Part shown: positions 11,336 through 22,735 of the stretch, in pieces
Layout of the letters: the number at the start of each line of letters is the position of its first letter
Position numbering within the stretch: the stretch's first letter is position 1
NCBI RefSeq assembly: GCF_026914265.1
Contig: NC_069126.1
Span: 39,249,725-39,313,724 of the forward strand
Reading direction: 5' to 3'
Source of the DNA: Mya arenaria
Taxonomy: Eukaryota; Mollusca; Bivalvia; Myida; Myidae
DNA length: 64,000 bases
Program-made: the position numbers and the translations under genes
The notes under the pieces: model-generated
What the model saw: the letters and a program-made list of their open reading frames with translations, nothing else
What the model was told of the DNA's origin: nothing
Databases searched by the model: none

Positions 11336-12454
11336 TTTTACTGGCAGGTTCCCGGTCCGTTCACTCGAAAATAATTTATTGGCAGAGTTCTCGGGACGTT
11401 CTGCGAGCCGTTCACTGAAAAATAATATACTGGAACGATCTGCGAATCATTCACATAAAAATGTTTTCTAAAAGAGTGTCTTGGTATGATCTGCAATACT
11501 TTCACATTTATTTACCTTTCAATGTATTACTGGCAGGGTCCCGGGACGATCTTCGAGCCGTTCACCTTTCAATGTATTACTTGCAGGATCCCGGGACGAT
11601 CTGCGAGCCGTTCACCTATCAATGTATTACTGGCAGGCTCCCGGGACGATCTCCGAGCCGTTCACCTTTCAATGTATAACTGGCAGGGTCCCGGGACGAT
11701 CTGCGAGCCGTTCACCTATCAATGTATTACTGACAGGGTCCCGGGACGATCTCCGAGCCGTTCACCTTTCAATGTATAACTGGCAGGCTCCCGGGACGAT
11801 CTCCGAGCCGTTCACCTCTTAATGTATTACTGGCAGGCTCCCGGGACGATCTGCGAGCCGTTCACCTTTCAATGTATTACTGGCAGGCTCCCGGGACGAT
11901 CTGCGAGCCGTTCACCTATCAATGTATTACTGGCAGGGTCCCGGGACGATCTGCGAGCCGTTCACCTATCAATGTATTACTGGCAGGGTCCCGGGACGAT
12001 CTGCGAGCCGTTCACCTTTCAATGTATTACTGGCAGGGTCCCGGGACGATCTGCGAGCCGTTCACCTATCAATTTATTACTGACCTATCAATGTATTACT
12101 GGCAGGGTCCCGGGACGATCTGCGAGCCGTAAACCTATCAATGTATTACTGGCAGGCTCCCTGGACGATCTGCGAGCCGTTCACCTATCAATGTATTACT
12201 GGCAGGGCTCCCGGGACGATCTGCGAGCCGTTCACCTATCAATGTATTACTGGCAGGGTCCCGGGAAGATCTCCGAGCCGTTCACCTGTCAATGTATTAC
12301 TGGCAGGGTCCCGGGACGATCTGCGACCTGTTCTGTTAAAAATGTTTTGCGGGCAGGGTTCTGACACGATCTGCGAATCATTTACATAAATGTATTCTTG
12401 GTAGGGTCTTGGGATGATCTGCGAGGCTTTCAAATATATATGTTTCCTTGGCAG
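11336..12454 (+). repeat. 50-bp minisatellite C, near-exact exon 4 acceptor copies
   Basis: About 17 regular 50-bp units from 11532, plus a few degenerate ones before and after. Each unit is TTACTGGCAG followed by GGTCCCGGGACGATCTGCG and AGCCGTTC, then CACCTATCAATGTA. The 27-bp exon-like part differs from the true start of exon 4 at one silent position (CCC for CCT). One unit near 12062 is truncated. The last copies, near 12352 and 12404, lead directly into the real acceptor at 12454. A unit of 50 bp shifts frame with each copy, and all three frames stay open for hundreds of bases. Confidence 0.95.
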
Positions 12455-13291
12455 GGTCCTGGGACGATCTGCGAGCCGTTCGGGGGAGAAGGGACGGGTC
12501 TTAAGACCTGGAATTTCTCACTGGGCTGGGAACCGGATCTTTGGTACACGCTTGTTACGCGCCGCTGGGGCCACGACGACCACTCGTACTTCGGCTTTTG
12601 GGTGTACAAACACATGGCACAGGAATGGACGCATCTGGTCACGCTAGACTACCCCGTGCCTGATGTGTGCTTTGACACGCTTTCATGTAGCTTCCTTGAG
12701 GATTGGGAGGGAGGCGGTGACGAAGTTAGAAGAGTCCACTTCCAGAACGGCTTCAAACACAACCTGACCGGCGGCTGGATGCCGTTTACTGCAGCCGCCT
12801 TTAGTGTGGTCCGCGAAGCCTCCAGTCGCGCATATGAGAACAATTTCGACACTGGCGTTCTCGACGGTACGTTCTATCTTCAGTCGGGCGGAGATACAAT
12901 ACCTACAACGACAGCCGTCGATGGCGGAACGATCCGCCGAGAGATGACGCCAAAACCGGATATGCTTCCCATATGCTGCTACCTGACATCCGTCACAGAT
13001 ACGGAAATCACGTGGGAAATACCGGAAGGAAGTATCCCTCAGTTTCAATACATTATTTATATTGACCGCAGCATCTACAAACAGGAAGTTAACTCTGAAC
13101 ACAGACTGTGTATGTTTAAAGCGCCTCCGACAGAAGTGGTCGAACTACTTGTTGAGGATATTTATGGGCGCAGTGTGCGCTCTAAGTTTAGGGTTCGAGA
13201 GGAGAAAAAGCGTACCAAATTGAGGACAAGAATGGACGTTTACATGCCAAGCTCAACTCTTCTGGCTAAACATCCTAGTAAATCATACTAA
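12455..13291 (+). CDS. DUF3472 protein, exon 4 (DUF3472 domain and C-terminus)
   Basis: Acceptor TTTCCTTGGCAG opens the exon in phase 0 and TAA ends it at 13289-13291. It encodes residues 183-460. The start, GPGTICEPFGGEGTG then LKTWNFSLGWEPD, is the hallmark of DUF3472 (GGEGTG plus an aromatic-rich 'PW..G..Y..LV' segment). YFGFWVYKHMAQEWTHLVTL, FLEDW and VHFQNGF follow, as expected for this beta-sandwich domain (about residues 185-345). The C-terminal part (about 370-440, ICCYLTSVTDTEITWEIPEG to LLVEDIYGRSV) looks like a fibronectin III or Ig-like sandwich. A basic tail (REEKKRTKLRTR) ends the protein. Biochemical function is unknown for the family. No transmembrane segment is visible. Confidence 0.9.
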   Translation, partial: GPGTICEPFGGEGTGLKTWNFSLGWEPDLWYTLVTRRWGHDDHSYFGFWVYKHMAQEWTHLVTLDYPVPDVCFDTLSCSFLEDWEGGGDEVRRVHFQNGFKHNLTGGWMPFTAAAFSVVREASSRAYENNFDTGVLDGTFYLQSGGDTIPTTTAVDGGTIRREMTPKPDMLPICCYLTSVTDTEITWEIPEGSIPQFQYIIYIDRSIYKQEVNSEHRLCMFKAPPTEVVELLVEDIYGRSVRSKFRVREEKKRTKLRTRMDVYMPSSTLLAKHPSKSY

Positions 13292-13360
13292 CTTAATTGT
13301 AAACTGATTTAACATAGAAATTTTACTTGCTAGCCGATGTGATTGTTTTTATTTTATTTT

Positions 13361-13552
13361 ATGCCAAAAAGAAAATTACAGTTTGCGGAAAATTTCTCAA
13401 ATAGAACCTTTACCAGAAAAAGAAGAATGTGAGAGTTTTGTAGAGATTGATAATATTGGAGATGAAAATGAATTTTTTTCAGATATGTGGCTGCACAATC
13501 TGAATCTGACAGTTGATGACAAAAATGAAATTTCCTGCAGCCCCATAGCATA
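13361..13552 (+). pseudogene. Possible orphan coding remnant, acidic
   Basis: One frame without a clear start stays open for about 64 codons to TAA at 13550-13552. It encodes an acidic, natural-looking sequence (PLPEKEECESFVEID, ENEFFSDMWLHNLNLTV). Codon use fits coding better than the AT-rich flanks, but there is no clear acceptor, domain or partner. It may be a fragment of a mobile-element gene. It overlaps the likely 3' UTR of the DUF3472 gene. Confidence 0.25.
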
Positions 13553-13959
13553 AAGAGCAGATTGTACAGTGAATACAAACATTTATTTTCATAGAGGGTC
13601 TAGATATATTTGTGAAATCAGCTATCGAATCGTATTGACAGCTACATGTATTAAGTACACATTTAAAATATTTATGTGACAATATTCAAATAAGAATTAA
13701 ACATTTACGTTAGATCTTCTACTTCTTTTATTCTTTTCTTTCTAATGTTCAACCAAGCAAGAACCAATATGTGCGTTTTTGTTGATATTCAATCTCATGC
13801 GAAACGCGATCAGAATATCGTTATAGTAAAGAGCATAACATCATTATGAATGACAAAATTAACGATGCCATTCCAGTAACTGTGCAAACGTACCGAGGTT
13901 ATTATAATAATATAAATACCTACAATTTGTTGATTTTAAACGACACTTACCCTAAATGT

Positions 13960-14430
13960 TGATATTTCGGTACTTAATTGTATTTGCTTTCATGAAATAT
14001 TCACAAAGCTGCGAGAATTTTACAATCGCACGACACTCATTTGCTGATTTAATTAAGCTATACCGCCTGGGCTCAACTTATGAGAATCTTCTCCATAGAG
14101 TTCAATTGCCAACATTACATATGAGCAAGGTAAGATACATCGCTATTGAAACCTATGTCTATACGGTATCTCACCAGAATATGTTCAAAACATTGCAGCT
14201 TTTAAGACATTTAATTTTAATCTCAGATATGAAAACTGTGTAGACGTGCCATAAATATGGGAAAACTCATTCCGCTTTGAGGCCAGTCAGGTATGAAACT
14301 TCCTCCTAAAGGAAATAAGGTGAAAGAACTAACCATTTTACAGTGGTATGTCAACTAACGGAAACGTGAGCGTGTGGACTGGCCGTACAGCCAGGTAAAC
14401 TAGTTCATGGTATCACTGTTTTCAGTGCTC
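13960..14430 (+). mobile_element. LINE 3' coding remnant
   Basis: The frame from about 14025 reads SFADLIKLYRLGSTYENLLH, then LPTLHMSKVRYIAIETY. A second frame continues with FNFRYENCVDVP-like residues and FRFEAS. The order 'ENLL....PTLH..R...+AIETY ... +RY.N...VP' is typical of the region after the reverse transcriptase in jockey/CR1-like LINEs. The frame changes once and stops are present, so this is a dead copy. Confidence 0.55.
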
Positions 14431-15095
14431 TAATCCATCTTACTTTTTGTAATTGTATGCACGAATATAATAAGGGACAGCTTTTTTAAATACTTGTTCC
14501 AATATTTGTACCTATTTTAAACTATATGCTTTTATTTACAGGTCACAAGCTCATTGTTATTTTTAATATGTTATATTATGTATGTTTTTTATTACTGTCG
14601 GAAAATAGCTTATTGAGGTAATGTTTCTTGTTATCATAAGCCCGACTTTAAATAAAGATTATTGTATAGAAGGCGGAGCTAGTGAGTCAAATACGCGCGG
14701 ACTCGGAGTTCATTTTGGAGTTATATAGAAAATGGTGCGAGCTTCCTCGGCCTACGACCTATGTATAGTCACGTTGTTTATTTTTGTGCTTTTAGTTTCT
14801 TTTTTAATATGAGAACGAATGATCTCATCATGTGAACTTAATGCTGGGAGCCCACCAAGGTTCATCGCGGGAGTGGTCCTTGTTTTGAAGCGATATATGA
14901 CACGCAAACTGCATACTTGATTCCATGAAAAGATGATCCCAAACCTTCCTGCAAATTCAATGTTTGTGCTTGAAAATGCTGCCTTCCACAATGTCCGGAT
15001 CGACCGATATCCAACCACTGCAATACATAAAGCTTAAACGGCAGAACAACATCCATTACGACGAAATCATGCTGAAACCATAACTGATGCAGATC
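14431..15095. other. No recognised feature
   Basis: AT-rich sequence with short open frames on both strands, none recognised. Confidence 0.4.
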
Positions 15096-15473
15096 TTTAA
15101 AGTGACACTCTTATTCAAAATCATTACATACACACGTATAACAAGCATAAAATTTGAGTGATAAACCTTGAACTACTTACTAAATAATGCATTTATGGAA
15201 ATTATAAATAACTGATAACAAGATTGTAACCGTGTAATTTATAGCTGAAAACGCAAAAATATTAAATGATTGGTGAATGCTAAAAGATTTACTGTAATTT
15301 ACTATCGTCTCATAAGGTAGAAAAACCGTGTTTTGAACACCTTTATTTCAAATTAAACTCGGTATCCTTCATAAGAAGCATTGTTTTCAACATTTATGCC
15401 TCTTTTTTTGGAATATTAAAACAATATTACTAATTGTGGTAAATCTTATTTGGGAGTAAGAGTGCATCTTTAA
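15096..15473. mobile_element. MITE, about 378 bp
   Basis: The ends are inverted: TTTAAAGTGACACTCTTATTC at the left, and the right end reads TTAAAGATGCACTCTTACTC on the other strand. The inside is AT-rich with no coding capacity. A full-length relative in the opposite orientation lies at 28236-28623 and a truncated one at 5889-6130, so three copies are in the window. Ends in TTAA suggest a TTAA-type target, but this is not proven. Confidence 0.75.
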
Positions 15474-15689
15474 TACTTACATACCCGATTTTTCAACCTT
15501 TAAATTCCTATATTTTGCCCAGAAAATGCCAAAACCGCCTATATTTTTGGACAAAATTTCCTATATTTTTTCCTATATTTTCACCAAAACTTGGTTGACG
15601 GCCTGCATTTAGTATACATCAAACAACTACTCGTCACACTCGAGAACAGTAACTACGGAATCAATCATTGCAGTTACCCCCCTTTACTT

Positions 15690-17071
15690 ACATAAGTTAA
15701 TAGATATTGTGTACGTTTATTGCAAAGACTGGAAAAGGGATATTAGCGCAGCCAAATCAAACGTTGTGGCCTTTTCAAGTAAAAGGACGATACCAGATGT
15801 AGGAATCCTTTATGGTGATATATGTATAGAACAATCAGACAATGTAAACCACTTAGGAATTAGACAGTATTCCAATTTAAAGTTTTCGTTAAAAAATCAG
15901 GAAATACTACAAAAGGCTAAAAATGCATTTTTTCTATCCTGCACAAGGTGTCCACCCCTTCGGAGTGAATCCTTTAGTAAGCGCTGATCTTCACAAGAAA
16001 ATATCCTTCTTGTAACCAAGCTTATAGCTCTTTATGGTTGTGAATTATGGTGTAACCTAACTCCGCATAACATGTATACTACTGACAAATTTCAGCATTT
16101 CATTGTTAAAAAAATACAGGGTTTTCTTAGTTCAACAAGATCAGATATGTGTGAAGCAATGGTTGGACTGCAAAAGCTTACCGGCGATGTTAATTTTAGG
16201 AAAATTTTGTTTTTACACAAGATATTAAGCCTTGATTGTAAAAGTACATGTCGAAATATTTTTATACGCAGATATCTCTCATTTATATCTTGTAACACTT
16301 CCATAAAGTACGGTTTTATTCCAGATATTTGTAACACACTCTGTAATTATGATCTTCATTCTGTTATTTACAATGTTTTAGTAGATCCGACATCATTGCC
16401 GAGTAAGTATGTATGGAAAAGAACTGTCAAGCAATTAGTATATGCATACGAGACAGAAATGTGGAGATACAGAATTATGATAGACTCTGACTTGGCTCGC
16501 TTCAGAAATTTACAACCAACTATCTCTCCGTGCATTGTGTACAGGACGTGTTGTCGTGCTGCTCAGAGAAGCATGATGAACGAGGTTGCAAAACTATGGT
16601 GTCGCAGCTGTCGACTTGGCTCTTTAACACTTTGTCATAACTATAATGTCCAAACCACGGACAAAATTGTTCACCTAGTCAGTGAATGTGCAGCAACAAC
16701 TGAATTGCGGACTAAATATGTGTGCGCTATTTCATGTTTCGGCATTGAGTTTGTATCAGAAGGACTCCATGTTTACTATGAAACTGTTGGGTGCACCTTT
16801 AGCGCCACTGCTTGACAATAATGACAATAAGGACTATCTCCTGATATCGCTCCAATTCATTAGTGACTGTCTGTCATGTGTGTAAATTTTACTTCTGTTT
16901 GATGACGATGCCCACTTATTGGTATTATGTATTGTAATAACATTTTTTTTTAAATTACACATTGCTGACATGTTTCCTTGAAAAGCTTTAGAAATTAGAT
17001 ATAAATATATTTGTACATATATATGTATGCATATCTCCTTTTATAGGGAAATAAAGATTTTGATTGATTGA
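15690..17071 (+). mobile_element. LINE 3' half with reverse transcriptase end and 3' tail
   Basis: At 15709-15985 the C-terminal part of a reverse transcriptase is visible (CKDWKRDISAAKSNVVAFS, then NVNHLGI, the expected 'W...IN..KS....F' and 'YLGI'). After a frame change the long frame 16072-16815 gives the downstream region, with a Cys/His pattern near its end (WCRSCRLGSLTLC then KIVHLVSEC), the usual zinc-knuckle-like end of CR1/L2-type ORF2. The 3' UTR runs to GGGAAATAAAGATTTTGATT with GATT repeats at 17071. It is 5'-truncated and broken by one or two frame changes, a normal dead LINE copy. Confidence 0.8.
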
Positions 17072-18140
17072 AGATTCGAGTTACCACTTAGCTATAAATG
17101 CATTCTAGATTTAGGCGCTAACAGGTTAACTAGTTATCATATGGTTTGCGAATTCCACTTAATAAGTAACATACTAATTGGTTAACGTAATAAGATTCTA
17201 AGAAATGTATATCTGTTTTGTTCTATATTTATACAACTGGTTATCTACTTATGATTTGCGAAATTCACATAGTACGTGGTAACACGAATCTTATTTCGTT
17301 GACCAGTTAACAACATTTTGTAGTCATTTTATGTTCCCATCAATTTGAATTGTTCACTTTGAATATTCCACAACACGTCAATCCGAATTGTTTTTACGAG
17401 TCATTGACATCCGTCTTTTCATGTCTCGAATGTCACAATTTAATTAATCAACATGGACCCGTAGAACGACGGCAAGAATACCTCGTGTAATTTAAGTCAA
17501 CATGTATGTACAATTGTTGTTTTTCAAGTAAATTCAATTTTGCCGCTTCCATTGTTATTTTTAGAATGTCAACGCTTAATAAAAAAGTCCACACTGGTTA
17601 TGAAAAACTAGCTTACTTTCCTAATAGCGTTCGCGTTTGCCTCCCTTCATGATTTTAATATTTAATCTGTTAAAGCAGATCGACCAATTGTGATTATTTA
17701 GTTAAGACATTATTTTAAAGTCGCCAAATTTGATTTTAAGAACAAAATTGAATTCACGTGCGAACGTTTTACGGGCCGCAAAACTAATAATCGCTGAGTC
17801 ATGCAAATAATCGCGAAAACCCTGCACAAATGTGTTACTATAATAAGTAACATATGTATTAATCAACTATCAATCATGATTTATTGACGATATTTCAACA
17901 TATTTAAATCAAGTCTCTGTTTTTTTACGAGTAACAAATAAACAAGCATTAAGCGTACTAAAGACATTACGGACAATACGCCTAGCAGAATAAAGGGACG
18001 GAAGTACATGTAATATAGAAATAAAAGTTTGAATCCTGTATTCAGGAAATCTTGATAAAGAATAAACTTTTATTGATGAAATTCATATGTACAGCATATT
18101 TTTAAATTTATTTAGCAGCATTTTGTTGGTGGTAATGGCT
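17072..18140. other. No recognised feature
   Basis: AT-rich, non-coding on both strands as far as I can see. Short motifs such as GTTAACTAGTTATC recur near 17125 and 17235 but do not form an array. Confidence 0.4.
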
Positions 18141-18141
18141 C

Positions 18142-19582
18142 AACAGAGAGCCATCCGGACCCGGTTCGAGCAGATGGATCCCCAGTCTGACAGAGAGCCA
18201 TCCGGACCCGGTTCGAGCAGATGGATCCCCAGTCCGACAGAGAGCCATCCGGACCCGGTTCGAGCAGATGGATCCCCAGTCCGACAGAGAGCCATCCGGA
18301 CCCGGTTCGAGCAGATGGATCCCCAGTCTGACAGAGAGCCATCCGGACCTGGTTCGAGCAGATGGATCCCCAGTCCGACAGAGAGCCATCCGGACCCGGT
18401 TCGAGCAGATGGATCCCCAGTCTGAGAGAGAGCCATCCGGACCTGGTTCGAGCAGATGGATCCCCAGTCCGACAGAGAGCCAAGAGCCATCCGGACCCGG
18501 TTCGAGCAGATGGATCACCAGTCCGACAGAGAGCCAAGTGCCATCCGGACCCGGTTCGAGCAGATGGATCCCCAGTCCGACAGAGAGCCATCCGGACCCG
18601 GTTCGAGCAGATGGATCCCCAGTCCGACAGAGAGCCATCCGGACCTGGTTCGAGCAGATGGATCCCCAGTCCGACAGAGAGCCATCCGGACCTGGTTCGA
18701 GCAGATGGATCCCCAGTCCGACAGAGAGCCATCCGGACCCGGTTCGAGCAGATGGATCACCAGTCCGACAGAGAGCCAAGAGCTATCCGGATCCGGTTCG
18801 AGCAGATGGATCCCCAGTCCGACAGAGAGCCATCCGGACCCGGTTCGAGCAGATGGATCCCCAGTCCGACAGAGAGCCATCCGGACCTGGTTCGAGCAGA
18901 TGGATCCCCAGTCCGACAGAGAGCCATCCGGACCCGGTTCGAGCAGATGGATCACCAGTCCGACAGAGAGCCAAGAGCCATCCGGATCCGGTTCGAGCAG
19001 ATGGATCACCAGTCTGACAGAGAGCCATCCGGTACTGGTTCGAGCAGATGGATCCCCAGTCTGACAGAGAGCCATCCGGACCTGGTTCGAGCAGATGGAT
19101 CCCAGTCCGACAGAGAGCCATTCGGACCCGTTCGAGCAGATGGATCCCAAGTCTGACAGAGAGCCATCCGGACCCGGTTCGAGCAGATGGATCACCAGTC
19201 CGACAGAGAGCAATCCGGACCTGGCTCGAGCAGATGGATCCCCAGTCCGACAGAGAGCCATCCGGACCCGGTTCGAGCAGATAGATCCCCAGTCCGACAG
19301 AGAGCCATCCGGACCCGGTTCGAGCAGATGGATCCCCAGTCTGACAGAGAGCCATCCGGACCCGGTTCGAGCAGATGGATCCCCAGTCCGACAGAGAGCC
19401 ATCCGGACCCGGTTCGAGCAGATGGATCATCAGTCCGACAGAGAGCCATCCGGACCCGGTTCGAGCAGATGGATCATCAGTCCGACAGAGAGCCATCCGG
19501 ACCCGGTTCGAGCAGATGGATCATCAGTCCGACAGAGAGCCATCCGGACCCGGTTCGAGCAGATGGATCCCTAGTCCGAACT
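18142..19582. repeat. 47-bp minisatellite, stop-free in most frames
   Basis: About 30 highly similar units of 47 bp (CCATCCGGACCCGGTTCGAG, then CAGATGGATCCCCAGTCCGA, then CAGAGAG), some with a small AAGAG(C) insertion. Because 47 is not a multiple of 3, three units make 47 codons. All + frames and at least two - frames stay open for 100-300 codons. An ATG-led hydrophobic stretch (MYSIFLNLFSSILLVVMA) directly precedes the array at 18087, like a signal peptide. Openness in so many frames means the open frames are no evidence for a protein. Confidence 0.95.
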
Positions 19583-19956
19583 AATATACGTCCAAAACGG
19601 GATTCTTCGAAGGATTTGCCATATAAAAATATAAAAAAAATCCGTCCATTTACATTGAAGTCACCTACTCGGGAGCTGTTGGTGAATCCACCATCTCTGG
19701 TTTTTAGCCGACGAGGCTTATACTTTCCAAAAAAAATCCAACAGGTTATGTTTTGTAATTCTTAATTAATTTGTTTTTAATTACTATAAAATCAACTAGA
19801 TTGATCAAAGAACTTGTGTATATAGATGCATTTCGAAATTTCTTGATAGTTCACCTCATAAAATTGTTTATCTTTCTCACTGTCTCTTATTGTTATAACT
19901 TAAATACACAAGTATGTATGTGAAACGCTTTTTAAAATCAATAATGCAATGCAATG
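19583..19956. other. No recognised feature
   Basis: AT-rich flank between the 47-bp array and the foldback-like element. Nothing else is seen. Confidence 0.4.
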
Positions 19957-21937
19957 CTAGCACGACATTGGACATTCAAAATAGAATGTTGTGCTGGCAC
20001 GACATTGGACATTGGACATTCAAAATTGCATGTTGTGCTGACACGACATTGGACATTCAAAATCGAATGTTGTGCTGGCACGACATTAGACATTGGACAT
20101 TCAAAAATGAAAGTCGTGCTGGCACGACATTGGACATTGGACATTCAAAAATGATTTTCGTGCCAGCACGACGTTGAACATTCAAAAATGAAAGTCGTGC
20201 TGGCACATTCAAATTAATGTATGGTTTTGTTTTATGAATGAATGGTTTCCACCGACTTTAAATTAAATTGGATGGCATGTAACTTGAAATTATTTGAAAA
20301 GGGTTAGAGATCACAAAGGCAATGAACCATTATACAATTTATTAACACCAAGAGAGCATTGTCATTACGATTCCATCGCAATATTTGAAACTTAAGCATG
20401 ATTCAGATAGATATGATGTCACATATGCAGAGAAATATTTAAATGAATATACTTATGAATGGTCGTGAATTATATGTAGACAAACAGTGATAATGCTTTC
20501 AAAAAAGCATATTTTTAATAAGCTTAATTGTTTACACACAACTGCTACACAGCCAGTACCATTTATAAACGAAGTGAAGATAATTATATTCACAGTATAT
20601 AATGACATATATGGAAAATAAACACATCATTCCAACAAGTATAAATGTAATCGTTCCTACATCTATTTTATCTGGTTTTACGTATTATAACACGAAATAT
20701 TGTCAATGAGTCGATTAAGTAACCTATTACTGCCTGTCGACTTATTTTTTATTGACTCAATTAGTCGAACATGCTACGTCGTCTTCATTTGGTAAAGTTT
20801 ATATGAAATAATGTGTTTGATAAGTCGACAGTATTACACAAAGCGTTTTATAATCAATCGCATCGACATTAAACAATTCCAAATGACGTCTTCATCACAT
20901 ACGACAAAAGTTCTTATAGGTTTTACAGAATTTATACATGTAAAAGGTGACACCAGAGCCAGTGGAAATGACATCTCGGACAGAACTGACAATTTGGATA
21001 ACAAATGAGAAACTGGTTGAAAGGAAACAAAGCGCAAATAATTATATGAACCCCACCAATGCCAAAAAGGAAGCACGACTTTCACTTTTGAATGTCCAAT
21101 GCTGGCACGACATTCATTTTTGAATGTCCAATGTCTAATGTCCTGCCAGCACGACTTTCATTTTTGAATGTCCAATGTCGTGACAGCACAACATTAGATT
21201 TTGAATGTCCAATGTCCAATGTCGTGCCAGCACAACATTCGATTTTGAATGTCCAATGTCGTACTAGCACGATATTAATTTTTTAAAATCCCAATGTCCA
21301 ATGTCGTGCTGGCACGACATTCGTTTTTGAATGTCCAATGCCTAATGTCCTGCCAGCACGACTTTCACTTTTGAATGTCCAATGCCGTGCCAGCACAACA
21401 TTTGATTTTGATGTGCTAACACGACATTCATTTTTGAAATCCCAATGCCCAATGTCCAATGTCGTGCTGGCACGACATTCATTTTTGAAATCCCAATGCC
21501 CAATGTCGTGCTGGCACGACATCCATTTTTAGATGTCCAATGTTTAATATCCTGCCAGCACGACCTTCACTTTTGAATGTCCAATTTCCAATGTCGTGCC
21601 AGCACAACATTCGATTTTGGAATGTCCAATGTCTAATGTCGTGCCAGCACAACATTCGATTTTGAATGTTCAATGCAAGCACGACATTCATTTTTGAAAT
21701 CCCAATGTCCAATGTCCATGTCGTGCTGGCACAACATTCGATTTTTGAATGTCCAATGTCTAATGTCGTGCCAGCACAACATTCGATTTTGAATGTCCAA
21801 TGTCGTGCTAGCACGACATTCATTTTTGAAATCCCAATGTCCAATGTCCATGTCGTACCGGCACGACATTCATTTTTGAATGTCCGCTGTCGTGTTGGCA
21901 CGACTTTCGATTTTGAATGTCAAATGTCCAATGTCGT
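19957..21937. mobile_element. Foldback-like element with inverted minisatellite arms
   Basis: The left arm (19957-20210) is built of tandem units GACATTGGACATTCAAAA, then 4-6 bp, then GTTGTGCTGGCAC. The right arm (21072-21937) is made of the same units in the opposite orientation (GTGCCAGCAC, then AACATTCGATTTTGAATGTC, then CAATGTC). Unit length alternates between about 37 and 44 bp according to whether GACATTG is doubled. Units contain the near-palindrome TCGTGC(T/C)(G/A)GCACGA. The spacer (20211-21071) is unique and has no recognised gene. Long inverted arms of short direct repeats around a loop are the defining shape of foldback (FB/TU-like) transposons. I could not identify a target duplication. 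Confidence 0.7.
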
Positions 21938-22111
21938 ATGTTTGGCTTATTCACAAAAAGTATCAAGTCAGCGGTCATTGAGTTAAATGCATATTTAGCT
22001 TTCTGACAATTCGTTTTATTGTTGGTTTACATTTCATGTTGGAAATTTGCTTATTTGAAATAAAAAGGAGTAGTAGATCTAACGTAAATGTTTAATTTGT
22101 ATTGAATTTTA

Positions 22112-22486
22112 TCAAATTAATATTTTGAATGTTAACTGAACACCAAGGTGAGTTGCCGAAATAGCCTGTGTGATAATATTGTTTCCAATCATAACAGCGA
22201 CATAAGGCTGTTCACGTTTCTTGCTGTAAACAAATATTTCAGAATGTTTAACGTTGATATCGATTCTCCATGACTGACAGTATGTATATTCGATATCCAT
22301 CATTCGCTGTAGGTTGAGGGGTGACAACGCTATAAGAGCTATGGCGTCTGCGTTTGAAGGGTTGTCGGCCTTTGTTGATTGTACAGTGCAGCCATGGTTT
22401 TCTAAATCTTTTAGAAGTTGATCCACGTATAGTAAATTATAAAACATGGAAAGAGCGCCACCTTGGCGGACTGAGTTCCGCATATT
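22112..22486 (-). mobile_element. LINE reverse transcriptase fragment
   Basis: The frame reads NSVRQGGALS, then LLYVDQLLKDLE, then ADAIALIALSP, then W.IDIN..HSEIFVY, then THLGVQL. These are the RT palm motifs of a non-LTR element ('GVRQG..LSP', 'Y.DD', 'KT/S...F', 'LG'). The catalytic 'YADD' is degraded to NADA. Both ends are truncated, so the copy is dead. Confidence 0.75.
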
Positions 22487-22494
22487 AATGTTCT

Positions 22495-22735
22495 TTGACC
22501 CCCGACTTACTTAGCAACAAATGACTTCCTTAGCAATCAATGTCTTCCTTTGCAAGCAGTGACTTCCTTAGCAACCAGATTATATCATAGCATCCACGTA
22601 CTTCCTTTGTAACCAATGACTTCCTAAGCAAGCAATGACTTTATAAGCAACGTATCACGTGTTAGCATCAACCTTCATTCAAAGCAGCAAATGACTTTCT
22701 TAGCAACAAATGACTTCCTAAGCAACTAATAACAG
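22495..22735. repeat. Degenerate minisatellite, about 20 bp
   Basis: About ten loose copies of a unit like TTAGCAACAAATGACTTCC. Unit length and sequence vary. Confidence 0.75.

Noticed and set aside
6197-12454. CRISPR-like appearance of evenly spaced repeats
   Set aside because: Units are contiguous tandem repeats with no unique spacers, in a eukaryotic intron, and no cas genes are present.
12239-13102. Antisense frames over exon 4
   Set aside because: They overlap the well-supported DUF3472 exon and have no motif.
18108-19765. Long open frames of 200-295 codons on both strands
   Set aside because: They all run through the 47-bp minisatellite, whose unit has no stop in most frames. No domain, intron or codon bias supports a protein.
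21082-21901. Open frames in the inverted arms (HWTFKIECCAGTTLDIG repeats)
   Set aside because: Translations of the foldback arm repeats in both orientations, with no independent support.
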